This document shows, piece by piece, positions 20,394 to 32,168 of a DNA stretch of 64,000 nt. Numbering within the stretch: the first letter of the stretch is position 1; each line of letters begins with the position of its first letter. This DNA is from Erigeron canadensis. Its lineage: Eukaryota > Streptophyta > Magnoliopsida > Asterales > Asteraceae. The translations under genes were made by a program, and so were the position numbers. The notes under the pieces are model-generated. The model was not told the DNA's origin, did not search any database, and was given only the letters and a program-made list of their open reading frames with translations. The DNA lies in contig NC_057765.1 of assembly GCF_010389155.1 (NCBI RefSeq), positions 21,516,980 to 21,580,979 on the forward strand, given 5' to 3'.

Positions 20394-22501
20394 ATGGCAA
20401 GAAACTTCATCGCATGTCATAACTATCTGATGAACTTTGATGATAATCAGGAAGGAACTGCGTATTATCACGAGATATTCGCGTTCTTTAGAAGATCAAG
20501 GATTCATCATGTTCTTACTCACTCATCCATTATTTATCTAAATTATTTAAGAGATTTTTGGGCAAATGCTAACAATGTTCGTGCTGGAAACGAACATATT
20601 TTTCATACCATTATTGTCGGGCAGCTAATACAGTTCACAGTTGCAGATCTCATTGGTATACTTTGGTTGGTCATAATTGAACAGGAAGGTGGTGCTACAG
20701 GTCTCACCAAGTTCCGACATGAAGTTATTCAAGGTGCTTTCCGGAGAATGGGGTTTGCTGCAGACTTGTCAAGTAGAACTCTATTCAAAAAGGGTTTTTA
20801 TGGCAGGTGGAGGTATCTTGTTCATGTGCTAAATGTTAGTTTGAGTAACAAGAAGTCTGGTTTTGATACATTGAACCATGAAGCACAGGCACAGATAGTG
20901 GGCTTAGTATTTAATAAGCCGTACAGTTTCTTGAAATTCTTCTTCAATTAGATGCGAAAACAGATCACAGCCGCGGGAAAGAGAAGATTTTTGATGTTTC
21001 CTAGGTTCGTGATGATGATAATCAATGCTCGACTTCCAAATCTACCAGCTGTAGGGGAAGTGAAGCTAGTGAGCTTGATCATCTGCCGTGGTTATGATGA
21101 GTTTATTTCTAGATACCAGAATGATCTAGATGCAAAAGATGTTGTATTATTTGGTGCGATTATCAACGCCAACTATGTAGCACCACTGGATGGGGTCATA
21201 TTAGCATATGAAGGGCCTCAACCAGAAGATGGTGAAACTACTGGGATGTTTAGCTTCTAGAGTAGCTGCATGATATTGTTGTTGAAGGAGATGTACCGAA
21301 TGAGCCTAAAGGAGGATGCAGTTGATGTGATTAATCAACCTGAAGCCAATCCTGAGATTGTGGATCATATTTTGGAACAAATGGCTGACCAGAGGGTGAT
21401 ATTGCTCAAGTGTAAAGGTACAATGCCAATGATGATGATCTAGTGGATGTAGACCTAGACCAAGACATTGATGACTATGTAGGTGGAGCTGCAGTTGATT
21501 CTGAAGTAGCTATAGCTAGTGGGTCAGGTTCTGGTGAAGCTAGTGGATCAGGAGTTGGTCAAGCTAGTGGGTCAGGTATGGATGTTGGAGATAGAGGAAA
21601 GGTTGTTGTTTATGTTAAAGCAGACATAGAGCCTTCTGTTCATTCTGATGATGAGTCTAGCAGTGATGGAGATGAGAATCCTTACAGATCTCATGCTTTC
21701 GTCAGAGTTAGATCTCAGATGATTCCTAGATCTCTAGTTGAAGCTCAAGGAAAAAGAAGAGCAAGGGAAACTGATGAAGATTGGGAACCAGAGTAGCCAG
21801 TACTTAAAAGAACAAGACTTGTCAGGGCACAGGAAACTTCTTCTGCTGCTGGTGGCTCAGAAAGTGTGCCAAGGAATGTTGTTCCTGAGACTACACAACC
21901 ACAATCACAAGAAAGTGAAGAAACTATTTCTGGTGATCTGCAGAAATAGATGAATGAAATGAGAAGTTTGATCACTCGTTTGACTGATGATTTAAAGGTT
22001 GTTAGTGACAAGAACACGTTTCTTGAAGACAAGTTGGGCAAGGCCGAGGTGGTAGTGTCCAACATGTACAAGAAGTATTTGGCTCTAGATGAGAAGGTTT
22101 TCAGGATGGCAGATGCTTTGAAGAAAGGAGTCAAGATCTCTGAAGAGAAATTGCATGAGATCATCGAAAACTATCTGCTGCTATTGCTCTTGATACTGAA
22201 GATGCTAGTGCTCCCGATAGTGAGTCTACCAAGACCAATTCTACTACCAATACTTCTACCCGAGTCGGATTTGCATCCAGTGATTGTGCATAGACTAGAG
22301 AAGAGATTGGGTGATGATCAATAGGCTCATATGAGAGCTAGAGCAGAGATCGCAGATTATTACTATGATCCAAGATCTATGAGGGATCAAGAGATGAGAC
22401 GGTTAGGGTTAACTCATACTCCTTCAGAGTCAGATTTTGATTTTGAAACTGAGACTATGATTGGGAAGGAGCAAGAAGAAAAAGTAGAGGAAGTAGATTA
22501 G
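20394..22501 (+). pseudogene. Env-like third ORF of a SIRE/Maximus-type copia element, broken
   Basis: Starts with ATG at 20394 (MARNFIACHNYLMNF). Landmarks are IYLNYLRDFWANAN, a hydrophobic DLIGILWLVIIEQE segment, KKGFYGRWRYLVHVLN, FNKPYSF, then after one stop (20949) KRRFLMFPRFVMMIINARLP. After a degraded stretch follow an acidic glycine/serine-rich part (21443-21796), a coiled part (NEMRSLITRLTDDLKVV) and a tail ending EEKVEEVD at 22501. I recall composite-genome proteins with the same FWNTA / YPRF plan behind copia pol; that link is from memory. The function of such ORFs is unknown. At least four lesions prevent translation of the whole. Confidence 0.65.
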
Positions 22502-22552
22502 TGACAAAGACAAGACGGAGACATATTTATTTTAACGTCTAGAAGCTATTGC

Positions 22553-23093
22553 TATGGGGGAGTCTGTAAGTGCACGTCTATGTCAATAGTAGTCTAGATT
22601 GTTCGGGCTTATATTGTAATATGTCTTTGTAATGTGATCGTCATTAATGAACTTTGTATTATGCACAGAATACTATATTAAGTTTAAGTATTGAATGTTT
22701 AATAATCTGCTAAGAGTGGATTGTAACCTCGCAATTCACAATGGGAATACGACCTCGTATTTGCAGGGTCAAATACGAGGCAAGAAACAGATTACTACCT
22801 CATAATAGTGTCGAGCTGGGTTTGAAATGTGAGGCCGCTGCGCTGAAGCTCAGTTGTGTTGATTCCTATATATACCGAACCCTAAGAGAGATTAGGGTTG
22901 AACATTTGTCGAAATATCAAGCTGGTATTGCAGGTTATAGTCGTCAAAGGTTATTCCGCTAACCTGAAGAAGATCTACGAGGCAGCAGATTATCTAGAGG
23001 CTTTGTTGTCAATCACCAAGTTATAGAGAGGGATTCCGAAACCACTAAATAACTGGAGTAAACTATTAACGATCCGTTTCAAGGGGACTTACA
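22553..23093 (+). repeat. Polypurine tract and 3' LTR of the env-like element
   Basis: ATGGGGGAGTC (22555-22564 core) precedes an LTR that starts TGTAAGTGCACG at 22565 and ends GGGGACTTACA at 23093, with TGTAAGT / ACTTACA inverted ends. A TATA-like CTATATATACCG lies near 22868. CCGAG at 23094-23098 is the likely right copy of the target duplication; the element entered an Athila-like LTR. Confidence 0.8.
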
Positions 23094-23098
23094 CCGAG

Positions 23099-23693
23099 CA
23101 TTATTAATGGAATAACAAAGTCTGAAAAAATGAAAGACATTGTTCAAATAAAATAAGTAAAATAGGAAAGTTAGATCTAGACCGAGGATGAAGATCAAAA
23201 GGCGTTAGAAGCTCCAAAACCTTCTGGAAATCTGCAAAATCGACCTAGGGTTGATGCTGGGCGGCTAGGGCTGCTGAATCAGCTCTCTCTTAGGGTTTTG
23301 GGGGTTTGTTCGAATTTAATAGAGGTGAAAGTTAGTTACTAAGGCTGACCAGCGGTGCTGGTGGGCCTACCAGCGCCGCTGGTCTTGGGTTCTGATGGGC
23401 TACCGGCGCTGATTGTAAGGAGCAACGCTCGTGGATGTTGGCCAGTGGCGCTGGTGGCTCCTACTGCAGCTCTCGCGTTTTCGTTAGGTTCCCGAATCAC
23501 TTCCTTGTGTCTTGTAATCTTCATAGGCTTCCTTCTTGAGTCAGTTGATTCCATTTACCCTCTCTCGCATCTTCCGTGAACCTGCATAAACATACGATTC
23601 ATTAAGTACCAATAGTTCCGGAATAATAACTCATTTAGACATAGAAATGAAGCTTTTCACTATGGGTTTTTATCACAAAATGTACGCTCATCA
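23099..23693 (-). repeat. Athila-like LTR, 5' portion
   Basis: Minus strand begins TGATGAGCGTACATTTTG at 23693 and matches the first 0.6 kb of LTRs at 26343 and 30659, including the CAGCGCCGCTGG motif at 23371. It is cut at 23099 by the env-like copia element; the remainder should lie left of that element and is not in view. Confidence 0.85.
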
Positions 23694-23699
23694 ACAAGT

Positions 23700-25035
23700 G
23701 ATTTAAAAGACAGGATGCTGTCATTGGAAGATGCAGGAAATACTATTAAAAAGTACGATGCTCACATTGATAAAAATGAAGAACTACCCGGAAAAAAGAA
23801 GAAAAATGAAAACTACAAAGTCCTAGTAGCCTTTAGGAAGAGGGTAGGATTATGAAGCCAACTACTGCAAAAAGGTCACCTTACTTTGAAAGAGTAGTTA
23901 GCATTACTGAATCATTAAATCGATCTGAATGTGAACTTTCAAACATTATTTTTGAAGCCATTGCACCTTAATAGTAAGTATTGTTAGTAATTTATCTTTA
24001 TTTTGTGGCAATGTCATTATTTAGTTTTTTGTGATTGACATGGTATGTTTGTTTAGTGAATTTATTTCTCAGGTAAACGTTAGGGATCGAAATGGTGAAA
24101 GTTATTTTTGAAAGCTTGATACCAGGTTCTTTTGTTCGTGTTGGAGTGATTGAGGCGTGAGCATGCATGCTCAACTATGAACAATGGTTCAAAAGTGACG
24201 GGTCACAGGATAGGATATTCTACAGTACAAGAATTCTGGTAAATTAACTTTACTATATATGATGTTTGTCATTACTACTATCGACACTAATATTTTTTGA
24301 TCAAATAATCGCACTATGGCTCAACCGGAGGTGTGAGTGTTGTTGTTGGTGTTTATCGGCGATTCCCTTACGGTCAGAGGGTCGAAGACCGCTTTACGCC
24401 TATGATTTGTTGATCTAAGTCGATTTGTTCGACTTAGGGTTTAAGGGTTTGTTTTAGGGTTTATTCGGAGGTCGAAATAGACTACGAATGTGGGTTATGT
24501 GTGATGCGTATGTATGTTGTACATGATTGTTATGCCGTGAGGCTTCCTTCTCTATTTATATAAAGGGTAGATAACTTGGGGAGGAAGGTAAGAGAATTAG
24601 GGTAAATCTCTTCCTCATTTGTGAATATCTTGTTTCCTTCTTGAGGAGATGTGTGGTAATCTCGTGTCAAGCTTTAGCAAGCCGCGTCCAATATATTCGG
24701 AGCTTCGATATATGTTTAATAGAATAATTATGGGAAAGATCTTCATCCGATCTTTCTTGCATATCTCTTCGGAACTGGGTACTTGCCACCTTTAGAGCTC
24801 CAGGAAAATCATATTGATCAGAGGTTAAGCTCTGTTATGGGCATATATACTTATTATCTGTACGAAGGTGGCTTTGTATTCTACTTTAGGTACGGAGCTA
24901 GAGCTCCGTATGGGTATATCATAAAATATCTCCCTAATATAATAAAGATCCATGAGGAATGACATCATGAAGGCTTAGTTGTCAAGTGTAAAGGCCATTT
25001 TCAGGAGAATTATATTGAAATTGATGATGCATATG
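23700..25035 (+). pseudogene. Relic of a Ulp1-type (peptidase C48) protein gene, interrupted
   Basis: Fragments in order: LSLEDAGNTIKKYDAHIDKNEE; after a frameshift KPTTAKRSPYFERVV and RSECELSNIIFEAI; NGESYFESLIPGSFVRVGVIEA; then MLNYEQWFKSDGSQDRIFYSTRIL ending at a GT donor (about 24238). A last piece, HFQENYIEIDDAYGVFFIV (about 24995-25055), resembles the core near the catalytic histidine of Ulp1-like proteases. Such genes are common inside plant MULE and Helitron transposons. Between the pieces lies 0.7 kb of other sequence. Several stops make it non-coding. The family call is from remembered similarity, not a search. Confidence 0.4.
24241..24950. other. Inserted sequence, LTR-like, unassigned
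   Basis: Separates two parts of the Ulp1-like relic. It has a TATATAAAGG-like box near 24553 and no ORF. I cannot define terminal repeats; a long intron is the alternative. Confidence 0.3.
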
Positions 25036-25551
25036 GTGTGTTTTTTATAGTGTAAAGAGTGAGTGTATATACAAAAAAGGGAGGGAATTCAAATTCAAAT
25101 GAGAGATGTGAGTGGGTCACGTTTTTTGATAGGCTGCATTTTGTATGTATTATTTGTGTCTATTTGTGTCTAGATATAGACAACTTGTATTTGTGTGTAT
25201 GTGTGTAGAGATATGCTTTTAGGGAAAGTGTGGAATAAGGAGATGAAAGGGCTGATGTATCCTTTCATGATTTTGTAATATATCTATATAAATAAAATAT
25301 ACTATGTGAGCTACGAGCATTAAATGTTTGACCAATGCGACAAGCATTCAGTCGAATCTTTGATCCCATTTTCAAAAAAATCCCATGCAGTCAAAGACAC
25401 TTTCAGCAGCCATCCCTTTCTTTCTCTTATCCATATGTATTTCTCTTGGAAATATGAGTTGTAATCACATATAGATAGATTGATACAATTATACATTATA
25501 CACACATTAATCCATATCTATTTTCTCTGTGATATTCAAAGTGTCATTCTT
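25036..25551. other. AT-rich spacer
   Basis: No recognisable coding sequence or terminal repeat; probably intron or intergenic sequence before the RPA1-like relic. Confidence 0.4.
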
Positions 25552-26150
25552 ATGCCAAACAACAAAATTTACTATGTTGATGAACTAAATGCCAAGGCAG
25601 ATTTCATGAACATGAAAGTTAAGATCATCCGTAAAGTTAAACAAAGCTGGGTGGGGATTCACATGATCCTGATTGATGAGAAGGTATACATGTTATGAAC
25701 TATTTATTCCCTAAATTCTAATATTAATGATGAAAAGCTCCTCAATTTCATGAACAAAACCTTTTTTGAGGAGTAAAAAAGTAATGGTTAATCAGAATTT
25801 TTGAATTACAAAATTATATGCATAAACCTTTTTTCTATGGAGTAAAAAACAATGATTTTGTTGTCAAACCCCTTTTTTTTGGCACATGGGTTATAACATA
25901 AACCTTTTTTTGTTATCAAACCCCTTTTGTGATGTTGGGTTACAACAATTTTCGGTTTACATAATTATGTAGAACTCCTTTCATGAATATCGATAATTCT
26001 TAAGAGTTTGGTCATGGATCTGAAAAGACCATTTATAGATCTGTTATTTTGGGTTTTTTGTTTTGATGATCTCAGAGAAACAAGATTCAAGCAACTGTGA
26101 AGAAGGAATTGATACCAAACTTTGATGACTACTTTGTGCCGAAACACAAG
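25552..26150 (+). pseudogene. RPA1-like OB-fold gene fragment (two exons)
   Basis: Exon 25552-25683 encodes MPNNKIYYVDELNA, then MKVKIIRKVKQSW and GIHMILIDEK; it ends AAG before GTATAC. Exon 26076-26150 follows a CAG acceptor, joins in phase 0 and encodes NKIQATVKKELIPNF and DDYFVPKHK before GTAAGG. The pattern (V-K-I-I-R, M-I-L-I-D-E, K-I-Q-A-T-V) is that of the first DNA-binding OB fold of the replication protein A large subunit, which binds single-stranded DNA. Plant Helitrons often carry such genes. The rest of the gene is replaced by an LTR 65 bases downstream. It is a fragment, not a working RPA. Confidence 0.6.
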
Positions 26151-26215
26151 GTAAGGTCGAACTACCCTACTAAACTAAGCATGCGTCGCGTCCCCGGCAG
26201 CTGCGTCAAAAGACT

Positions 26216-26342
26216 TGATGTGTGTTTTTATTCCGTCTTTAAATTTATAAATGTTGTACAAGTAACTATCTTAAACCACACACTCTTACGAGAAGAGAAC
26301 CCGGTCAGTGTAGTATAGTCTAGTGATAAGCTACGGGATCGT
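26216..26342 (-). repeat. End of the host Athila-like LTR, piece 1 of 3
   Basis: TGATGTGTGTTTTT (26216) is the complement of an LTR end in AACACACATCA. This piece is the reverse complement of the last part of the LTR at 30659-32163 and continues at 32169 on the other side of the inserted element. The last five bases, ATCGT, are the TSD of that insertion. Confidence 0.8.
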
Positions 26343-27690
26343 TAATGAGCGTCCATTTTGTGATAAAAACCCCTATCGAAAGGCTTCATTTCAATGCTTA
26401 AATGAGTTATTATTCTGGAACTATCGGTACTTAATGAATTGCATGATTATGCAGGTTCACGGAAGATGCGAGAGAGGGTAAATGACATTAAGTGACTCAA
26501 GAAGGAAGCCTATGAAGTTACAAAACACAAGTAAGTGATTTGGGAGTGAAACAAAGACGCTAAAGCACGAACAACAACTACTAGCGCCGCTGGCCCACTT
26601 CAGCCCAGAACCAGCGCCGCTGGTCGGCCCATAGCAGAAACCGACTTAAACACCTATTTAAGTCAAACTAACCCTCAAAACCTTAAGAGAGGGCCAATTC
26701 AGCAGCCCTAACCGCCCAATAACAACCCTAGATCGAATTTGCATATTCCAAGGAGATTTTGGAGCTTCTACCGCCTTCCGGTCTTTATTCTTGGTCTAGA
26801 TGTTTCATCTTTTATTTACTTATGTTATCAAACAATGTCTTTCATCTTTACAGACTTTGTTATTCCTTTAATAATACTAGGATAGTAGGCTGAATACTTG
26901 TTTGGATCAATGAGATCATGTCGATCCTTATTGTTTTACTGTGTTTGTTTAGATCCTGTTGGACTGTGTTTTACTATTTATCGTAGATCCATGTTTATTA
27001 GTAATTCATGTTGCTATTGGTTTTATATCTGAACATATTAGTTTAATTATGATGGTTGTCTATGATCATACACTAGGACTAATATGCTAGGACAGAAAAC
27101 GACTAGTCCGTCTATAAATAGAAGTAAAAAGTGATTCACTTGTAATTGAGGGATCCAGAACCATAGTAACTAGGATGAATTGAACATGAAGCTTAACAAT
27201 GTCAGATGCGATCCTTTGACTTGGAAATGAGCACTGTGGTCACCGGAGAGAGTTATAACTAGTCATGGCTTAAGAGCTGGGTAATTAAAAGATGAATTAG
27301 TAACACAAACTTTAGGTCATTAATGCTTAAACAATGAATCTAGCGAGAATTTGTTTATCGGGTAGTGAGAGTCTAGCGACAACACTATTAAAATCTGAGC
27401 CATGATGAAGTTTCCAACAGACTAGCAAACCAGTAGAATAGCATTTGATCGTACCATGAGATCGGAGATGCCAAACAAGTATTTTAATTTAATTATTGTT
27501 ATTTGCTTTTTCAAACTATATTCAGACCTAGCCTCTCGCTGAATAAGCGGTTGTGGCTATTTTATTTACTTTTATTGCAATAGTATAATAGGAAATTGTG
27601 ACAACCCCACAACCGCTAGAATTACACACATTGCTAGATTAGATAATCCAACGCGTCTATGAGAAAGATCCTGTAGCTTATTACTAAACT
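26343..27690 (+). repeat. 5' LTR of the LARD-like element, 3' end missing
   Basis: Starts TAATGAGCGTCCATTTTG, aligned with TGATGAACGTCTATTTTG of the partner LTR. Contains two CAGCGCCGCTGG-type motifs at 26582-26623. It runs in parallel with the partner as far as GTAGCTTATTACTAAACT, then lacks about 110 bases; no PBS is visible at the junction, consistent with a deletion across LTR end and PBS. Confidence 0.8.
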
Positions 27691-28533
27691 AAAAAGAGGT
27701 TGGAAACCAAGGATGAGAAAGAATGCAAGTTTTAGCGGAAGCGATTAGGAGAGGAGAAGAGATCCCTTATTGTGTCAGGTTCCAACACCAATTTGAGTTA
27801 CAAGAAATGTTGGATAAATTTAGATAAGGAAAAGGAGCATTGGTGAGGATGACATGGAGAAGGATCAAAACCATTAAGGAGCATTGTCTAGTTTACGAGG
27901 TCAACCGTGCAACCCTAATGAAAAAGTTCGCTGATGGATTGAGAAGAGAAAGAGCGGACATGCTTAAGAGAATATTAGGGATGGAGCTTCCGGAAGTTTG
28001 GGGCTTTTAGTAGCCTATGAATTCCTAGAAAGCGAAGTATATGGAAGAATTGAAGAGAAAATGGAGAAAGACAAAAAGGAAAACAAGATTCGGAAAGCGA
28101 AATACTTGGAACAGCTGAGGGAGTTTCATATTGATAAGAGGCGTAGAAACAAAGTTGCACAAGAAAAAGACAAAGCCGAATCGTACAAGAAGGCAAAATC
28201 TGAAACTTCAACTAAGCAACCAGCGCCGCTGGGTATACAGACCAGCGTCACTGGCCACCCATATGGAGACATCCAGCGCCGCTGGGACTCCCTCAGGTGA
28301 CAACCAGCGCCGCTAGAAACCAACCAGCGCCGCTGGCACCCAACAGGACAACACCCATCGCCGCTGGTACCCCCTACAGCTCCAAATTTCGCGAAACCAA
28401 ATTCGTTTCCCCCCGACCCAGCCCTGAAAGTCAAATACCGATCAACATGGAAATGGTTGAAGCTACTGAAGTAAAAAGGAACTCAGAAAACTTGGAGGAG
28501 AAGAAAGGAATCAACGTCAAAGAAGCAATGTGA
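27691..28533 (+). pseudogene. Decayed gag-like region with proline/arginine-rich motif repeats
   Basis: In several frames: MLDKFR, KGALVRMTWRRI, YEVNRATLMKKFADGLRRERADMLKRILGMELPE (27913-27990), then YEFLESEVYGRIEEKMEKDKKENKIRKAKYLEQLREF and a basic, coiled-coil-like tail (27998-28200). This looks like the remains of an Athila-type gag. Five CAGCGCCGCTGG or near copies follow (28221-28336), read as PAPL in one frame and QRRW in another. Stops and shifts rule out a product. No zinc knuckle seen. Confidence 0.45.
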
Positions 28534-30658
28534 CACTTCGAACGTTCACCGACGGGTGTCGGCCCTAGGCCGAAACCGTACTCCTCACCCTAGTTCCTAG
28601 GCCGAGTCCGGCTAAAGACTCGTTAAACTTAGCGCTTCTTGGGAGGCAACCAAAGCAGTATTTTTATTTTCATTTTTATTTTTATTTTTCATTTTTAAGA
28701 ATATGTGACTAATTGCAACTGAGTGATTGTTTTGAATATTATCTTTTGTAATACTTTATGAGCATGTTTTAAGTATGACAGATGCAAGCTTTCAAGAATC
28801 AAAGAAGCAAGTAACTTATTGCAATCGTATTTGGTTTTTTATTTTTGTTTTAGCTCGTATTTTTTCCATTTTGATATTACGATTGAAGTGTGCAGGAGTA
28901 TTTTGCTTTGTAGTCTGAAGGAAACCATGCACTTGGCCAAAAGCTAAGTGTGGGGGAGTTCGAGCATCAAATCGCTGAAGAAATTAGACATCGGAACACC
29001 TACAAAAGTCATGAAAGCCGCTAAAGACGCTCCAGTGTCGTTGGGCATGCATCAGAGCATCCCAGCGCCGCTGACTACCACCCCAGCGCCGCTCCCATTC
29101 CAGGAAGACTCCTCCACCCACGCCACTACTTATCATCCAGTGCCGCTACCCACTCCACCAGCGTCGCTGACAGCTCTGTTCTACACACCAGATCCCCAAA
29201 AAACCTAAAAAAATTAGAAAACCCAAAAAATCCAAAAAATCCGAAAAAATTTAAAAAAATCAGAAAATACCAAAAAGAAATGAAGATGGAGATGCATCCA
29301 TAGATCGCCATCGAATGGAAACGACGCAAGTCATTGAAAATTCTACATCATTCAAGTCACTCTGCAAATGCCATCTTCAACAACAATCATGCAATACTAG
29401 ACCTGGGAAGTTTCATTAATCCTTTTTCTTTTATCTTGTACGTGTTTTTCCTACTTCCCTTTGTTTTCTATGTCTAGTACAACGAGGACGTTGTACAATT
29501 TAAGTGTGGTTGGATGGAATAGGAAAAACCCTTGGTCTAATTGTTTGATTTTACACAAGTTTTCTATGACTTATTTCATGCAAATTTAAAGTTTTAAGTG
29601 TCTGGAAACTTTTTTGAGAATATAAGGTTTGCAAGTAGACAAAAGATGACGATAACTAAGCAACATTAGCTTGGTAGCATGAACGATTAGTTATAATTGT
29701 TAGCTTAACTATAGATTTGTGGTTGTTCATGCTTCCAACTGGATTAGAGCTTAGACTGAAACTGTACACGATTATGTTTGTCATAGCACACTTAACCGGA
29801 CCTTAATATGCCTAGTAATTAGAGCTTTCTAGTCATTAGCATAGGTGTATTAATTGGACTTAATTATACGTGCTTGTGTAGGAACTAGTTTAGATGTATG
29901 GTTTACCCTTAATTCTTGCACTAATTAATGTGAACTAGTTGCATGCGGAGTAGGAGTATGAGTCTTCTGGGATCTCTGATAAATGTCTATTGTATGAATA
30001 ATGTAGTATCTAAAGAAAGGGCAATCAATAGATTAATAAAGTTCAAAGAACTAATAACGAGTAAAATCTATAAACGCATCAAGTTTTGTCGCTCTGCAAG
30101 TGGGGAACCACCGACCTCTCACCGTTGTTTTGATGTGAACTTTTAGTTGAGTTATGTCGCTCTGCGAGTGAGGAATCACCGACCTGTCACCGCTATCTCA
30201 ACTAATAAAGATGATAATATCGTATGACTGCTTTTGTATTTAGCTAGCGAGCATGACTGTAGTGTAGGAGTATATCTAAGTAGTGACTCACAAATACACA
30301 CACTTTGAAATCGATAATGCCTTGCTAGTGGCTAGTAGTGCTGATTGCTATACAAACTTGAATTAAGTGCTTAACTAGTCAGCAGAAGGTAGTAAGATTG
30401 AGCTGTAAGACAAGTGGAAGTATAGAATTGTTTTAGTGGTACTAACAGGAATAAAAAGTTAGCTTTTAGTTTTGATTGACTGATTAATAGCCTCTAGCTA
30501 TAGCTTACTAATTTTGTCTAAAGTTTTCTCAAATCATTTTGCATGACTATTCTTTCAAATGATTTTAATATAGTAGAATACTTTAACACTTATCAATTGC
30601 TTTATTTTTCTTGAACTATTTGCTTGAGGAGAAGCAAAGACTTCAGTGTGGGGGTATA
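28534..30658 (+). other. 3' non-coding interior of the LARD-like element
   Basis: Begins with CGTTCACCGACGGGTGTCGG and the GGGAGGCAACC segment, followed by T-rich spacers. A second purine tract AAGTGTGGGGGAGTTC lies at 28948-28963, and CAGCGCCGCTG motifs at 29072 and 29093. Two copies of GTCGCTCTGC(A/G)AGTG lie at 30088 and 30159. No intact ORF; the final tract CAGTGTGGGGGTATA ends at 30658. Confidence 0.65.
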
Positions 30659-32163
30659 TGATGAACGTCTATTTTGTGATAAAAACCCCTATCGAAAGTC
30701 TTTATTTCAATGCTTACATGAGTTATTATTCTGGAACTATCGATACTTAATGAATTGCATGATTATGCAGGTTCATAGAAGATGCGAGAGAGGGTAAATG
30801 ACACCAAGTGACTCAAGAAGGAAGCCTATGAAGTTACAAGACACAAGGAAGTGATTCGGAGTCAAACAAAGACGCTAAAGCACGAACAGCAGCCACCAGC
30901 ACCGCTCCCTGAAGACCAACGCCGCTGGCCCACTTCAGCCCAGAACCTGCGTCGCTGGAAATCCCACCAGCGCCGCTGGTCGGCCCACAGCAGAAACCGA
31001 TTTAAACACCTATTTAAGTCAAACTAACCCTCAAAACTCTAAGAGAGAGCCGATTCAGCAACCCTAACCACCCAGTATCAACCCTAGATCGACTTTACAG
31101 ATTTCCAGAAGGTTTTGGAGCATCTAACGCCTCCCGATCTTCATTCTTGGTATAGATCTTTATTTTTTATTTATATTTCTTTGTTGAACAATGTCTTTCA
31201 TCTTTTCAAACTTTGTTATTCCATTAATAATGCTATGCTAGTAGGCTGAATAGTTATTTGGATCAATGTGATCATGTTGACGTTTATTGTTTTACTGTGT
31301 TTGTTGGAATGTGTTTTACTGTTTATTGTAGATCCATGTTTATTACTAATTCATATTATTATCGGTTTTATATCTGAACATATTAGTTTAATTCTAATGG
31401 TTGTATATGATCATACAATAGGACTAATATGCTAGGACAGAAAACAACTAGTCGGTCTATAAGTAGAAGTAAAAAGTGATTCACTTGTAACCAAGGGATA
31501 CAGAACCATAATAATTGGGATGAACTGAACATGATACTTAACAATGTCAGACACGATCCTTTGACTTGGAAACGAGCACTGTGGTCATCGGAGATAATTA
31601 TATCTGGTCATGGCTTAAGAGCCGGATAATTAAAAGATGAATTAGCTAGTAACACAAACTTTAGGTCATTAATGCTTAAATAATGAATCTAACGAAAATT
31701 TGTTTATAGGGTAGTGTGAGTCTAACGACAGCACTAGTAATTAGGCGAAGTGAATTTAACGAGAATTTGAGCCGTAATTAAGTTTCCAACAGTCTAGCAA
31801 ACCGGTAGGATAGTATTTGGTCGTACCATGAGATCGGAGATGCCAAACATGTATTTTAACTTAATTACTGTTATTTTCTTTTTGAAACTATTTTCAGACC
31901 TAGTCTCTCGCTGAACAAGCGGTTGCGGCTATTTTATTTACTTTTATTGCAAAAGTATAATAGGAAATCGTGACAACCCCACAACCACTAAAATTACACA
32001 CATTACTAGATTAGATAAAGCAACGCGTCCCTGTGAACGATCATGTAGCTTATCACTAGACTATACTACATAGACCTGGTTCTCTGCCAGTTAGTGTGCT
32101 TTAGTTTAAGATAGTTACTTGTACAACATTATAAATTTAAAGACAAAAACAAAACACACATCA
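30659..32163 (+). repeat. 3' LTR of the LARD-like element
   Basis: TGATGAACGTCTATTTTG to AACACACATCA, 1505 bases, with TGATG/CATCA inverted ends. It contains CAGCGCCGCTGG at 30968 and degenerate copies at 30897-30960. ATCGT follows as TSD. Confidence 0.85.
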
Positions 32164-32168
32164 ATCGT

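Larger units (their letters stand above)
26343..32163 (+). mobile_element. Athila-like LTR element without intact coding region (LARD-like), nested
   Basis: LTRs at 26343-27690 (3' end lost) and 30659-32163, perfect TSD ATCGT at 26338-26342 and 32164-32168, and a final purine tract AGTGTGGGGGTATA. The interior (about 3 kb) contains a decayed gag-like region and a long 3' non-coding part including TTAGCGCTTCTTGGGAGGC, a sequence type I associate with Athila/Ty3 elements. No protease, RT, RNase H or integrase. It sits inside an opposite-strand LTR of its own family, which makes the inverted repeat around 32.1 kb. Confidence 0.85.

Noticed and set aside
23339..23579. Alanine/glycine/proline-rich open frames on both strands
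   Set aside because: Produced by CAGCGCCGCTGG motifs in an LTR; the same DNA is open in opposite strands, and no family is recognisable.
28126..28434. 102-codon minus-strand open frame
   Set aside because: Antisense reading of the motif-rich gag relic; no start context and no known domain.
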